Under the pieces are notes generated by a model that ran no database searches, had not been told where the DNA came from, and saw nothing but the letters and a program-made list of their open reading frames with translations. Below, piece after piece: positions 1-8,040 of a stretch of DNA of 64,000 nucleotides. Position numbers and translations under genes: made by a program. This stretch comes from JBBRCE01 sp038205115 (GTDB lineage: Bacteria > Planctomycetota > Planctomycetia > Pirellulales > JBBRCE01), in assembly GCA_038205115.1 (NCBI GenBank), contig JBBRCE010000006.1, positions 62,001 through 126,000 on the forward strand. Direction: 5' to 3'. Position 1 is the first letter of the stretch. Every line of letters starts with the position of its first letter.

Positions 1-58
1 AACTCATGTTGCGCGCGGCCCTAGGATTCAGCAATTCACGGGACGACAGGTATTTGCC

Positions 59-1255
59 ATGACGGTTCTACGCCCCCTGGTTTCGATCGTGTCTTGCACG
101 CTGCTGTGTGCGTTTTCGCAATGGGCGACCGCCGCGCCGCCCTGGATGAACATGGTGCCGCAAGGCGGCAAGCAACCGGCCAGCGATGTCAAAGCCGACT
201 ACACGCTCACCAAACAAAACGGTCCGTGGTTGATCGTGGCGGCAACGTTCCGCGGTTACGACGCCAAGCCTGGCACTCAATTGGCCGATGCAAAACACAA
301 ACAAAGCAGCCAAGAAGCGCGCCAACAAGCGCAGGAATTAGTGATCGAGTTGCGGAAGAAATACAAATTGGCGGCGTTCACTCACAACCGCGTCGACGAT
401 TACTCCGAGCGTCAGTCTGGCAACGGCATCGACCGGTACGGCCGTCCCAAGCGGATGAAGTTTCTCAACGACGACGATAGCCTGATCACCGAAGTTGCCG
501 TGCTCGTCGGCGATTATTCGGCCGTCGAAGATCCCGATTGCCAGGCGGCGCTCAAGCAAATTAAGGTCATGCACCCCGACGCGCTCGATGTGGATCACGG
601 CAAGGGCTCGTGCTTGATCACGTTGGGCGTACAGGCGGCCGCGTTCGGCAAAAACGACATCCGCCACGAACGCGCGCCCATGGCCAAAGCGTTTGTCAGC
701 CGCAATCCGCTGCTGCCGCCGGAAACTGCCCAGAATCGAGGCGTCGATAAAATGGTGGCCGACATGAATCGCGAAGTCGAATTCAGCCTGTTGAAATGCC
801 GCGGCAAGTACACGGTACAAGTCGCCACGTTTACGGGCGAAGTCATCATCGATCAAAACAAAATTCAGCAGGTCAAATCCAGCGAAAGCGCCGGACACAG
901 TCGCCTGGCGGAAGCCGCCGAAAAAGCTCACAAGGTGACGGCAACGCTGCGAGAAATGGGTTACGAAGCTTACGAATTCCACGATCGCAGCAGCAGCATT
1001 GTCACCGTCGGTGGCTTCGAATCGACCGGCACTCCACGAACCGACGGCAAGATCGAGATCAATCCGGTGGCCTTCAAAATCATTGAACTGTTCAAGGCCA
1101 AGGACCCCAACGCGCGGCCTGGGCAGACTTCGCTGGCACCCACCGGAGCGTTGCAACCCGCCCGCGTCGCCAACATTTCCATGGACCTACAGCCCATGAT
1201 GGTCGAAGTGCCGCGACGTTCGATCAGCGCCGACTACAGCACGGCCCGCGATTGA
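59..1255 (+). CDS. Secreted protein with two SPOR-like modules, function unknown
   Basis: 398 aa. Residues 1-26 look like a signal peptide ending in ATAA, so the product is probably exported. The mature protein seems to contain two related halves. Each has a hydrophobic strand (WLIVAATFRG near residue 57 and YTVQVATFTG at 251), a helical stretch rich in Ala, Gln and Lys, and a later strand (ITEVAVLVGDY, then SSIVTVGGFE). This strand-helix-strand pattern resembles SPOR or other peptidoglycan-associated domains, but that is inference from pattern only. I do not recognise a named family. It converges with the ArsR gene downstream. Translation starts at the ATG at 59; no strong ribosome binding site is visible. 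Confidence 0.8.
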   Translation: MTVLRPLVSIVSCTLLCAFSQWATAAPPWMNMVPQGGKQPASDVKADYTLTKQNGPWLIVAATFRGYDAKPGTQLADAKHKQSSQEARQQAQELVIELRKKYKLAAFTHNRVDDYSERQSGNGIDRYGRPKRMKFLNDDDSLITEVAVLVGDYSAVEDPDCQAALKQIKVMHPDALDVDHGKGSCLITLGVQAAAFGKNDIRHERAPMAKAFVSRNPLLPPETAQNRGVDKMVADMNREVEFSLLKCRGKYTVQVATFTGEVIIDQNKIQQVKSSESAGHSRLAEAAEKAHKVTATLREMGYEAYEFHDRSSSIVTVGGFESTGTPRTDGKIEINPVAFKIIELFKAKDPNARPGQTSLAPTGALQPARVANISMDLQPMMVEVPRRSISADYSTARD

Positions 1256-1270
1256 ACGCCGCTGCCGTGT

Positions 1271-1636
1271 TTAGCTCAAATGCTTGCCAAATTGGGAAAA
1301 CGTCGACTCGATCTTGGCCGAGTCTAGCCGGTAGAGATTCTGTTTGCCATTCTTGCGCCGTAAGACCAGCCCCGCATCCAGCAATGTTTTGAGATGATGG
1401 CTGACGGCCGGCTGATTGAGTTCCAATAGTTCGCAAATCGAGCGAACATTGAGCTCTCGACAACCTGATAGCGAGAAGATGATCCGCAGTCGGTTTTGAT
1501 CCGCCAGCGCCCTAAACACGTACCGGGCGTCGTCGATCAGTTCGTCGCGTGCGACCACACCCTGCCGCTCCCGCAGGCTGAGTGTCGCCGACGTTTCGCC
1601 CACTCGACGGAAATCCTGCAGCAGATTCTTTGCCAT
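1271..1636 (-). CDS. ArsR/SmtB-family winged-helix transcriptional regulator
   Basis: 121 aa, the usual size for the family. The winged helix is clear: ALADQNRLRIIFSLSG forms the first helices, ICELLELNQPAVSHHLKTL is the helix-turn-helix, and LVLRRKNGKQNLYRLD is the wing. The frame stays open upstream to a TTG at 1657, but the ATG at 1636 has an AAGGAT ribosome binding site ten bases before it, so I start there. There is one Cys in the recognition-helix region (SICELL) and one just before it (GCREL), but no classic ELCVCDL metal site, so the inducer is unknown. The gene appears monocistronic. Members of this family repress by binding dyads near their promoters; a 9-bp inverted repeat lies upstream at 1876-1913. 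Confidence 0.88.
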   Translation of the reverse strand: MAKNLLQDFRRVGETSATLSLRERQGVVARDELIDDARYVFRALADQNRLRIIFSLSGCRELNVRSICELLELNQPAVSHHLKTLLDAGLVLRRKNGKQNLYRLDSAKIESTFSQFGKHLS

Positions 1637-1875
1637 TTCGCCCGTTATCCTTTGCAATGCAACCGCGCGCCGACAACCGCGTGTCGACTCGATAAGCGAG
1701 CTTTGCCAGTGGTTTTGGTCGCCGAACCGTCAACCGGCAGGCTCAACCGAAATTGCGAATGCGAGGATCGCGCCGTTTTAACTCAAGATGCGGGTTACGC
1801 GACTCCCCTACGCAGATTGCACAACCAGAAAGCCGCAGGACTGCGGAATTGTGCAACGATATTTGGAATCGGCAC

Positions 1876-1913
1876 AATGGGGTAGCCACCAATAGTCTTT
1901 ACAATACCCCATT
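1876..1913. repeat. 9-bp inverted repeat upstream of the ArsR gene
   Basis: AATGGGGTA at 1876-1884 and TACCCCATT at 1905-1913 are perfect inverted repeats separated by 20 bases of locally AT-rich sequence. They lie in the intergenic stretch 1637-1932, between the ArsR gene and the stop of the next minus-strand gene. It could be an operator for the ArsR-type regulator or a weak stem after the membrane-protein pair. There is no T-tract on either side, so a factor-independent terminator is unlikely. Confidence 0.4.
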
Positions 1914-1932
1914 AACTAGGGGAGTAAAGTTA

Positions 1933-2457
1933 TTAGGAGACGGCCGTTTCTCGCAGGTACAAGCTGGCAATTTGACGCACGGTATCGCCATGCTGATTCC
2001 AGGCGATGTAACGCGCGCGAAGTCGGTCAAAGCCCGTGTCGCTTTGATCTGGCAGCAATAACAGACCATCGCGCAGAAAACGGCAATGGCGGATCGATTG
2101 CCAAGTCCGCAGTTGCTGCCGCCCGAACCGATGGATTCGAATACCCGCCGGACCGAGTTCGTAGTGCACCGGAAAATACGTCTCCCACATGCTTGCCAGC
2201 ACAACCGCGCCAGCCAACAGCGCGGTCCAGAACATTCCCGTAACCGCCCAAATCACAATTAACAGCCCAACCACAATTGCCAGCGGAATCCAGCGGTTGG
2301 TCCAATGATCGGCCACCGGCCAAACGCGCCAGGCGAGCGTGAGCGCAGGCGGCAATTTGGTTGCCGGTGTCGCCGAAACGCGGCTGGTGTGCAAAGAATC
2401 CACGGCCGGCGCTGTCGGAAAATGAACCGTCGGATTGGAACTCGTTCTCGAACTCAT
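1933..2457 (-). CDS. Membrane protein of unknown function (two TM segments)
   Basis: 174 aa. A polar N-terminus of about 55 residues is followed by two adjacent hydrophobic segments (WIPLAIVVGLLIVIWAVTG and FWTALLAGAVVLASMW), then a C-terminal domain with YELGPAGIRIHRFGRQQLRTWQSIRHCRF. That last part looks like a small PH-like or YdbT-type beta domain, as in many two-TM bacterial membrane proteins, but this is tentative. Its ATG overlaps the TGA of the preceding minus-strand gene (2454-2457), so the two are translationally coupled and probably form a complex. Confidence 0.8.
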   Translation of the reverse strand: MSSRTSSNPTVHFPTAPAVDSLHTSRVSATPATKLPPALTLAWRVWPVADHWTNRWIPLAIVVGLLIVIWAVTGMFWTALLAGAVVLASMWETYFPVHYELGPAGIRIHRFGRQQLRTWQSIRHCRFLRDGLLLLPDQSDTGFDRLRARYIAWNQHGDTVRQIASLYLRETAVS

Positions 2458-2825
2458 TTTCGACTCGTCGGACCTAGTAAGCCGCGAACGACAATCACCA
2501 TAAAAGCATACAGCACGCTGGAAAACAACAGCGCGGCGAACAGCATCAGCGGAAAATGATCGCGCAACAGCATCAATGTCGGCGGCTCTTGAACGTTGGG
2601 CTGACGACGTTGCACCGGCCCTTCGACCGGTACTTCGTCACCTGCCTGATCTTTGCCAGACTGCCGGGCAGACACTTCACGCCACGACTGCCACTCGGCT
2701 TGCGCTTGCGGAGAGTTCAGCTCGATCAGCGCATGATCCCGTACCGTCTGCATGGTCCAAACGATGCCGCCTACGAGCGCGGCGTAAAGCGCAACCCAAA
2801 CCCAGTCGCGGCGTGCAATCGTCAT
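2454..2825 (-). CDS. Small membrane protein of unknown function
   Basis: 123 aa with one hydrophobic segment near the N-terminus (WVALYAALVGGIVWTM) and one near the C-terminus (FPLMLFAALLFSSVLYAFMVIVV), joined by a polar loop of about 60 residues. It is the first gene of a two-gene unit: its stop overlaps the start of the next membrane protein by an ATGA junction. I do not recognise a family. Coupling suggests the pair works together at the membrane. Confidence 0.8.
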   Translation of the reverse strand: MTIARRDWVWVALYAALVGGIVWTMQTVRDHALIELNSPQAQAEWQSWREVSARQSGKDQAGDEVPVEGPVQRRQPNVQEPPTLMLLRDHFPLMLFAALLFSSVLYAFMVIVVRGLLGPTSRK

Positions 2826-2866
2826 ATGTCGTTCGAAATAGAAAAGGTTGACTGCCTGCGCCGGCG

Positions 2867-4240
2867 TTATTTCGTAGGCTTCAGCAGTTCGATCGCCGCG
2901 GCCGACGTGAGGCGAATGCCCGTGACCAAACTCAATTCGGCGTCCGGATAATAGAGCGGCGAATGCAGCGAGGGCGGATCTTGCTTCAGCCGCGCAAAAC
3001 CGGCTAGCCGCTGGGCGTCGATGGTTCCTAGCCGATACATGAAAATCGGCACCCCGGCTCGCTGATACTCGCTGAAGTCTTCGCCGCCCATCGTCGGCTC
3101 GCGATGCACGACGTTTTCCTTACCAATCGTCTGCTCAAACACAGGCACCAACCGATCGACCAGCGTTTTATCGTTAATCAACGCAGGCGTGCCATCGGGC
3201 GCCACGACAATTTCCGGATCGGGCGCACCGGCGCTGGCCGCTGCGGCTTTTGTTTTTCGTTCGATCGACTCCAGCAGATGCTTTCGCATGACATCCGTAT
3301 AACTGCGCACGGTCAGTTGCAACTTGCAACTCTCGCCAATGATATTATGCTGCGTGCCGCCATGAATGGAGCCCACTGTCACCACCGCGGGCTGGGTGGG
3401 TTCGATCTCGCGGCTAACGATGGTTTGCAGATCGATCACCAGCTTGGCGGCGATGACAATCGGATCGATGCAGGCTTCTGGCCGAGCGCCGTGACCGCCT
3501 CGACCGTGAATCACGATATCCACGCTGTCGACGTTGGCGTTCGCCGGACCTGCCAAATAGCCCACGCGTCCCGCTTCCAGCGTGCTATCCACGTGTAGTG
3601 CCAGCGCCAAATCCGGTTTGGGAAAACGCTTGAACAGACCGTCGGCCAACATCGCGCGGGCACCGGCACCGCGCTCTTCGGCCGGTTGGGCAATCAGCAT
3701 TAAGGTTCCTTGCCACAGCCGCTTGTGCTCCGCCAGGTAACGCCCCGTGCCAATCAAATTGGTCATGTGGATGTCGTGGCCGCAGGCATGCATTACGCCG
3801 GTTTCTCCGGCGGCAATTTTAGTTTTCACCGTCGACGCATAAGCCAACCCGGTCTGTTCGGTCACTGGCAAGGCGTCCAGATCAGTGCGCAACATCAACG
3901 TGGGGCCAGCACCATTTTTTAGAATCGCGACCACTCCGGTACCGCCCACGCCGCTAGTCACTTCGTAACCGGCCGTTTTGAGTTCCGCTGCCACGCGAGC
4001 CGCGGTTTCATGCTCCTGCAACGAAAGTTCTGGATGCTGGTGAAAGTGGCGATAGAGTTTGACCAGCGACTCGATGTTCTGATCCATCCACGGCTGCGAC
4101 TGGTCCGATGCTGAAGGCTTGCCGGCAGCCTGCGGCGCGTCGGCCTGTGCGACGTGAAAAGTTACCAGGTCGCAGCAGCAAACCAGGCTCGCGATGAACC
4201 ACCGCGCGAAAATTGAAGAGCAACGGCAACTTGCAAACAT
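2867..4240 (-). CDS. Secreted M20-family amidohydrolase
   Basis: About 457 aa. Metal-dependent amidohydrolase of the M20 / N-acyl-amino-acid hydrolase group, which cleaves acyl or peptide bonds with two metal ions. Visible motifs are RTDLDALPVTE, HACGHDIHM (metal His and Asp), PAEERGAGA (catalytic Glu), and near the C-terminus EPTMGGEDFSEY, in the family order. The mature domain begins with LVKLYRHFHQHPELSLQE. The frame continues upstream to 4378, but that would overlap the neighbouring gene. The ATG at 4240 gives a hydrophobic, Cys-rich export signal (FARWFIASLVCCCDLV), so I choose it. Export suggests scavenging of acylated amino acids or peptides outside the cytoplasm. Confidence 0.9.
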   Translation of the reverse strand: MFASCRCSSIFARWFIASLVCCCDLVTFHVAQADAPQAAGKPSASDQSQPWMDQNIESLVKLYRHFHQHPELSLQEHETAARVAAELKTAGYEVTSGVGGTGVVAILKNGAGPTLMLRTDLDALPVTEQTGLAYASTVKTKIAAGETGVMHACGHDIHMTNLIGTGRYLAEHKRLWQGTLMLIAQPAEERGAGARAMLADGLFKRFPKPDLALALHVDSTLEAGRVGYLAGPANANVDSVDIVIHGRGGHGARPEACIDPIVIAAKLVIDLQTIVSREIEPTQPAVVTVGSIHGGTQHNIIGESCKLQLTVRSYTDVMRKHLLESIERKTKAAAASAGAPDPEIVVAPDGTPALINDKTLVDRLVPVFEQTIGKENVVHREPTMGGEDFSEYQRAGVPIFMYRLGTIDAQRLAGFARLKQDPPSLHSPLYYPDAELSLVTGIRLTSAAAIELLKPTK

Positions 4241-4352
4241 TGAGCACCGCTTAGAAAGCCAGATGGTTGAGATCGTTTTCAAGTCAATCGCTGCACGATC
4301 AACGCATGCACCAAGCAGCGACAAATGCGCCGGCGAAAATTTCACCGCGCCG

Positions 4353-5018
4353 TTATCGGGCCGCGGTGTGTCCGCCAATCACGATGGCATCGCCGCGAAT
4401 TTCTAGCAATTCTACGGAAACGCGTTGCAATTTGCCATCGGGCAGCACCGTCACTAGCAGCAGCGGATCGCCGTCAACTTCGCTGGCTTCGATCATCAGC
4501 CCCGCTTCGCGTGCCGCTTTGCTGGCCACAGCAATCGCTTCGCCCAGTGGCAGCGGCACATTGCCGGCCCGGGCGCGACGAATCCGCAGCGACAGCACGT
4601 TCTTTTTGACGAGCCGCGGTTCGACCTCCAACCAAATCACCGAGGCAACGCCGGCACGCACGTAATGACATCCCAGCGAAATGGTGTGCTCGCCCAGCGC
4701 CGCGCGCGGTTCGCTAGCTTCGGCCGGCAGCAGGTTCGGAAATTGCTCAACCAGATCGACCGACAACCAACCGTTGATTTGCTCGATGGTAAACGTGGCT
4801 TGCCAATCTCCTTGCTTTTTCGCCTGGCCCACCAGCGCCGCGGTCTGGCGATTCATCTCGTGACTGGCTTCGCGCTGGTTGGTCGCAGGCGTCGAAAGCG
4901 CCCGTGCGTAGAAGTCGGGCACATGTTGCAGCGCTCGATAGGTCCAGGTGGCCACGCCAACGACCAACACCACCATCACCGCGAACGTTAGCAGCAACGA
5001 CCGGCGAAGTCTTGTCAT
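4353..5018 (-). CDS. Membrane-anchored protein of unknown function
   Basis: 221 aa from the ATG at 5018, which starts a single N-terminal transmembrane anchor (LLLTFAVMVVLVVGVATW). The frame is open further upstream to 5204, but that part is Arg/Ser-rich and unlike coding sequence. The outer domain has a helix ending in a TFTIEQINGWL segment, then alternating strands (HTISLGCHYVRAGVASVIWLEVEPRLV; VLSLRIRRARAGNVPLPLGEA). A helical membrane lead followed by a beta-sandwich, with a short conserved NGWL turn, recurs in planctomycete proteins of unknown role. It lies between csrA and the amidohydrolase on the same strand. Confidence 0.8.
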   Translation of the reverse strand: MTRLRRSLLLTFAVMVVLVVGVATWTYRALQHVPDFYARALSTPATNQREASHEMNRQTAALVGQAKKQGDWQATFTIEQINGWLSVDLVEQFPNLLPAEASEPRAALGEHTISLGCHYVRAGVASVIWLEVEPRLVKKNVLSLRIRRARAGNVPLPLGEAIAVASKAAREAGLMIEASEVDGDPLLLVTVLPDGKLQRVSVELLEIRGDAIVIGGHTAAR

Positions 5019-5114
5019 GGTTTGGTTTTCTGAACGACGCCACCCGGAAAACGACGTGGCAACCGGCGAAACTGATCCGCGAACGCCGGTTCGAAGCGGA
5101 TTCCATGTCCGAGA

Positions 5115-5150
5115 TCCGCGGCCGAATGTCGGGCAACATTCGGCCGCGGA
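5115..5150 (-). terminator. Strong GC-rich hairpin downstream of csrA
   Basis: A perfect 15-bp stem (5115-5129 with 5136-5150, arms beginning TCCGCGGCCGAA) closes a 6-base loop. It lies in the 370-base stretch 5019-5388 between csrA and the next minus-strand gene. No T-run follows on either strand, so it may be a GC-rich terminator lacking a U-tail, or an mRNA 3' stabiliser. I see no gene in the rest of 5019-5388. Confidence 0.55.
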
Positions 5151-5388
5151 CATACTAGGGGAGCAAGCGGGACGAGTCAACCGCTGCAGCAACCGCACGG
5201 ACAACCGCCGGGGAGGAATTCGGCGGGCGGCGGAAAAAATCCCCAGCCGAGGTCATCGTGGCAAATGACCCCGGCATCAATACGCTAACAATCGATACGC
5301 AAGCAACGCCCTACTCTTTCAGCAGCACAGATGGCAGATCGCGATTTTAGCCGTTCAACAATTGCCGCTCGCAATCGTGCCGCCCGCA

Positions 5389-5583
5389 TCAGCCAATGGC
5401 TGCGGTGTCGTCAGCAGGGGCCGGCTGCTCATCAAACCGATCGAGTTCGCCACGGAGCACCAGCATGTCTGCCGGAGCTTCAATTCCCAATCGCACCTTG
5501 TCGCCAGCCAGGCGAACGACGGTCACCACGATCGAGTCGCCGAGTTTGATCCGTTGGGTTTCCTTACGCGATAAAACGAGCAT
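5389..5583 (-). CDS. csrA: Carbon storage regulator CsrA
   Basis: 64 aa, the normal length. CsrA is a dimeric RNA-binding protein that recognises GGA in hairpin loops and blocks or stabilises target mRNAs. The conserved opening LVLSRKETQRIKLGDSIVVTV and the core VRLGIEAPADMLVLRGEL are complete, including the N-terminal Arg and the C-terminal part of the beta-5/helix region used for RNA contact. The start is set by GGAGGA eight bases before the ATG; the GGAGGA carries two GGA motifs, so autoregulation is plausible. It has its own strong promoter at 5618-5646. No FliW or flagellar genes are adjacent, although csrA often sits beside them. Confidence 0.96.
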   Translation of the reverse strand: MLVLSRKETQRIKLGDSIVVTVVRLAGDKVRLGIEAPADMLVLRGELDRFDEQPAPADDTAAIG

Positions 5584-5616
5584 TGGAGTCCTCCATGACG
5601 GTTAGTTGGTGTAAGT

Positions 5617-5646
5617 ATGTATATACATTGTTTGCGGCCGAGTCAA
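5617..5646 (-). promoter_or_regulatory. csrA promoter with palindromic -10 region
   Basis: Read on the minus strand, TTGACT (5646-5641) is followed by a 17-base spacer and TATACA (5623-5618), an almost consensus housekeeping promoter with a start near 5611. The -10 lies inside the perfect 12-bp palindrome ATGTATATACAT (5617-5628), which could be a repressor site. Confidence 0.7.
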
Positions 5647-5713
5647 GCGGACAAATGTCCTTTTGTCCACCGGATCAAAAAACCGCTGCAGTCCCGCGAA
5701 AACGGTCCGTACA

Positions 5714-6046
5714 TCAATTGTTGGCAATCGTCGCGTTGAGGTGGGCGTCTTGCCAGGCCTCGTAATCCAACCGTGGCGCTTGGGTCAGTTGCGTGCGCTG
5801 ATAACGCTCGCCGCTGGAGGTGTAAAACAAGATGGTGTTTCGTTCGGTTTCCCAAATGGCAGTAAACTTCACGGCCCGTGGACCATGCAGGCAAAACAAG
5901 ATTCCGCACGGGCGTCCGCCGCGGACCAGCATCCGCTGGGTCATCTGAAACGCATTAAGTTCGAGCTCTTCTCGATGGCAGAGAATCTGATTGACGTAGT
6001 CGCGCAATTTTTTCAAACAATGAAAACGCTGAGCGCTCGCAAGCAT
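5714..6046 (-). CDS. Conserved-looking hypothetical protein upstream of csrA
   Basis: 110 aa. The start has a good AAGGAG nine bases before the ATG. The N-terminal half is helical (RFHCLKKLRDYVNQILCHREEL), while the second half has strands (GILFCLHGPRAVKFTAIWETERNTILFYTSSGERY). There is no signal peptide and no membrane segment, so it is probably cytosolic. I do not recognise the family. It is on the same strand as csrA, 130 bases upstream, but csrA has its own promoter between them. Confidence 0.75.
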   Translation of the reverse strand: MLASAQRFHCLKKLRDYVNQILCHREELELNAFQMTQRMLVRGGRPCGILFCLHGPRAVKFTAIWETERNTILFYTSSGERYQRTQLTQAPRLDYEAWQDAHLNATIANN

Positions 6047-6294
6047 ATTGTGGGACTCCTTCCCGGAAGATATCGGACCCCAAAATCCGGGTCCGCAAGT
6101 TTGGGTAAGTTAGGCATCAGGGTGACAATGTATGCTATCGGCAGTTTGTGCAGACTTCATCGCCGCAGACTGGTATGGATGGGCGAATTGCGACAAATTT
6201 ATTGCGACAGCATGGCGGTTCATCCGGAACGGTGAAACGAAATTTCTCCGACCTCGCCGGAAATCCACTCACTGACCTTTCGGTACGCAACTCG

Positions 6295-6744
6295 TCAGCG
6301 GCACCCGACGGTCGATCCGTCGCTGTCTCGCAGCTCGATTTCGCCGCTCGCCAGCGCTTGTAAAAACAGGTGATTGCTCGCGAGTAAGTCGGGCAGTGCT
6401 GCCATTTCCGCAGCAGTGAGCCAGGCAATTTCTGCAACCTCCGCCGAATTCGGGCAAATCACCGCATCGTCGCTGAGCGATGCCTGCCACCAAAACAGTT
6501 CTACTCGCCAGGGGGTGATGCTATGCCAAACGCGGCGCAGCGGGCGCACCGTTACACCCAACTCTTCTTGCAGTTCGCGAACCAGCGCCGCGGCTTCGCT
6601 CTCCGAGCCTTCCAGTCCGCCGCCCGGAAAACAAATCATGCCCGGCGCCACCACCGACTGCGACCGTCGAATCACCAGGAACTTGCCCTGGCGGACGATC
6701 ACGCCCACGGCCCCCTGGCGCAATGGTTCGCGGGGTAAGTTCAT
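6295..6744 (-). CDS. Nudix hydrolase (NTP pyrophosphohydrolase)
   Basis: 149 aa, typical for a single Nudix domain. Nudix enzymes hydrolyse nucleoside diphosphates linked to another group, using Mg2+. The Nudix box G-x5-E-x7-RE-x2-EE-x-G is complete at residues 42-64 (G42, E48, R56, E57, E60, E61, G63). FPGGG precedes it, and WHSITPWRVELFWW follows as a strand. The substrate cannot be told. The start codon is the ATG at 6744, without a clear ribosome binding site. The intergenic stretch 6745-6942 separates it from a divergent lipoprotein gene and holds a TATAAT at 6768-6773 on the plus strand. Confidence 0.9.
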   Translation of the reverse strand: MNLPREPLRQGAVGVIVRQGKFLVIRRSQSVVAPGMICFPGGGLEGSESEAAALVRELQEELGVTVRPLRRVWHSITPWRVELFWWQASLSDDAVICPNSAEVAEIAWLTAAEMAALPDLLASNHLFLQALASGEIELRDSDGSTVGCR

Positions 6745-6942
6745 GCGTCAATTGTCCAAGAAAGCTGTATAATCGCTACGTCCCATTCGCTGAAGTGTCT
6801 GGCTGGCAATAAATCGAAACCCACAAGTAGCGGCAGGCCCTGCGCATAGACGCCACTCGTACACCATGTATCATAGAATGTTGGGCAACGAGTTGCGCCA
6901 CGTCAAGTCGACGGCGCGAGCATTCGGGTCAGACCATAAACT

Positions 6943-7953
6943 ATGAATCGACGAATCAAAATCTTCGCCGCATTGCTGATTGCCGTCACGGCTTACGGCT
7001 GCAGTGGCCGGCCGTCATCCGTCGCAACTCCGGACACCAAGCCGAGTGGCGCAGATGCGGTCACCGCTAAGGCCATAGAGAAGACGGCCTCTTCAGGCGC
7101 TTCCCAACCCGCACCTCCAACCAAAAGCGGCCCTGCTGGCGGCGCGCCGTCCGGCGCCGAGACCGCAAGTCCATCCAGCAGTTCGCCGCGCGTGCCGGCA
7201 ACGACTGTCCGCGCTTCCGAGCCAAACGCCAAACCTGCCGAAAGTCCGGCGAGCTCCGTCAATTCGCAGCAGGCCACGCCTGTCGAGCCCAAGCCGCGGG
7301 AACCTGAACGGCGTTTTCCCGCAAAATTGGTCGAAACTTTCGCCGAGTTGGATCAATACGCCGACGGCCGCCAATCGCGCCGCACGATGATCAAATTGAT
7401 GTCGGACGGCGCCCGCATCAAAGACGGCTCGTACCAGCAGTGGTATCAGGACGGCACGCGTCAATCGTTGGGCCATTACTCCGACGACGTGCGCATTGGC
7501 GATTGGTCGCAGTGGTATCCCAATGGACAACTCTGCCGCGTCGAACATTACCGCGAAGGCAAGCTCGACGGCGCCTGGAGCGAGTACCGCAATGACGGCA
7601 ACCTCGAACAAACCGTCAAGTACGTCAACAACCTGCGCGAGGGCCAGTGGCTGACATTTCCGCCTGGCACCAAGCCGCCTAAAAACGATGAGCCGCTGCC
7701 CAAGCCCATTCGTGTGGAACATTACGTTGCCGGCAAACTCAATGGTCCGGTCACCAGTTTCTATTTTCCGTCGTTCGCCAAACGCTCGGAAGTCGAGTAC
7801 AAAGACGGCTTGCAAGAAGGCTACGAAATCTTCTGGCACGAGAACGGCAACAAAGCCAAAGAAACGCTCTTTCTGCACGGCGAACCGCAAACCGCAAGCT
7901 TGTACTGGGACACAGACGGCAAAAAGGTCGTGAAGAACATTTTTGCCGAATGA
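6943..7953 (+). CDS. Lipoprotein with MORN-variant repeats
   Basis: 336 aa. The N-terminus is a lipoprotein signal ending in AVTAYGC, with Cys20 the lipidation site. Residues 25-125 are a Ser/Ala/Pro-rich linker. From about 160 onward there are successive repeats of the 'G.W..WY.NGQ......Y..GK.DG.W' type (YQQWYQDG, SQWYPNGQL, GKLDGAWSEYRNDG, GLQEGYEIFWHENGN). These are the hallmark of the MORN repeat variant (PF07661) common in secreted bacterial proteins. They form a beta-hairpin solenoid of unknown binding role. No enzyme motif is visible. It is anchored at a membrane, and monocistronic. Confidence 0.85.
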   Translation: MNRRIKIFAALLIAVTAYGCSGRPSSVATPDTKPSGADAVTAKAIEKTASSGASQPAPPTKSGPAGGAPSGAETASPSSSSPRVPATTVRASEPNAKPAESPASSVNSQQATPVEPKPREPERRFPAKLVETFAELDQYADGRQSRRTMIKLMSDGARIKDGSYQQWYQDGTRQSLGHYSDDVRIGDWSQWYPNGQLCRVEHYREGKLDGAWSEYRNDGNLEQTVKYVNNLREGQWLTFPPGTKPPKNDEPLPKPIRVEHYVAGKLNGPVTSFYFPSFAKRSEVEYKDGLQEGYEIFWHENGNKAKETLFLHGEPQTASLYWDTDGKKVVKNIFAE

Positions 7954-8040
7954 TGTCAGAATGGTCAGGCATGCAGCGATGACCCAGTCTCTGAGCGGCA
8001 ATCGCTGACGGTAGTGTCAATCAATCACGGAGCGCAACGG

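Noticed and set aside
338..1156. Minus-strand open frame across the first gene
   Set aside because: It is a frame shadow of a secreted protein with a good signal peptide; its own translation has no motif.
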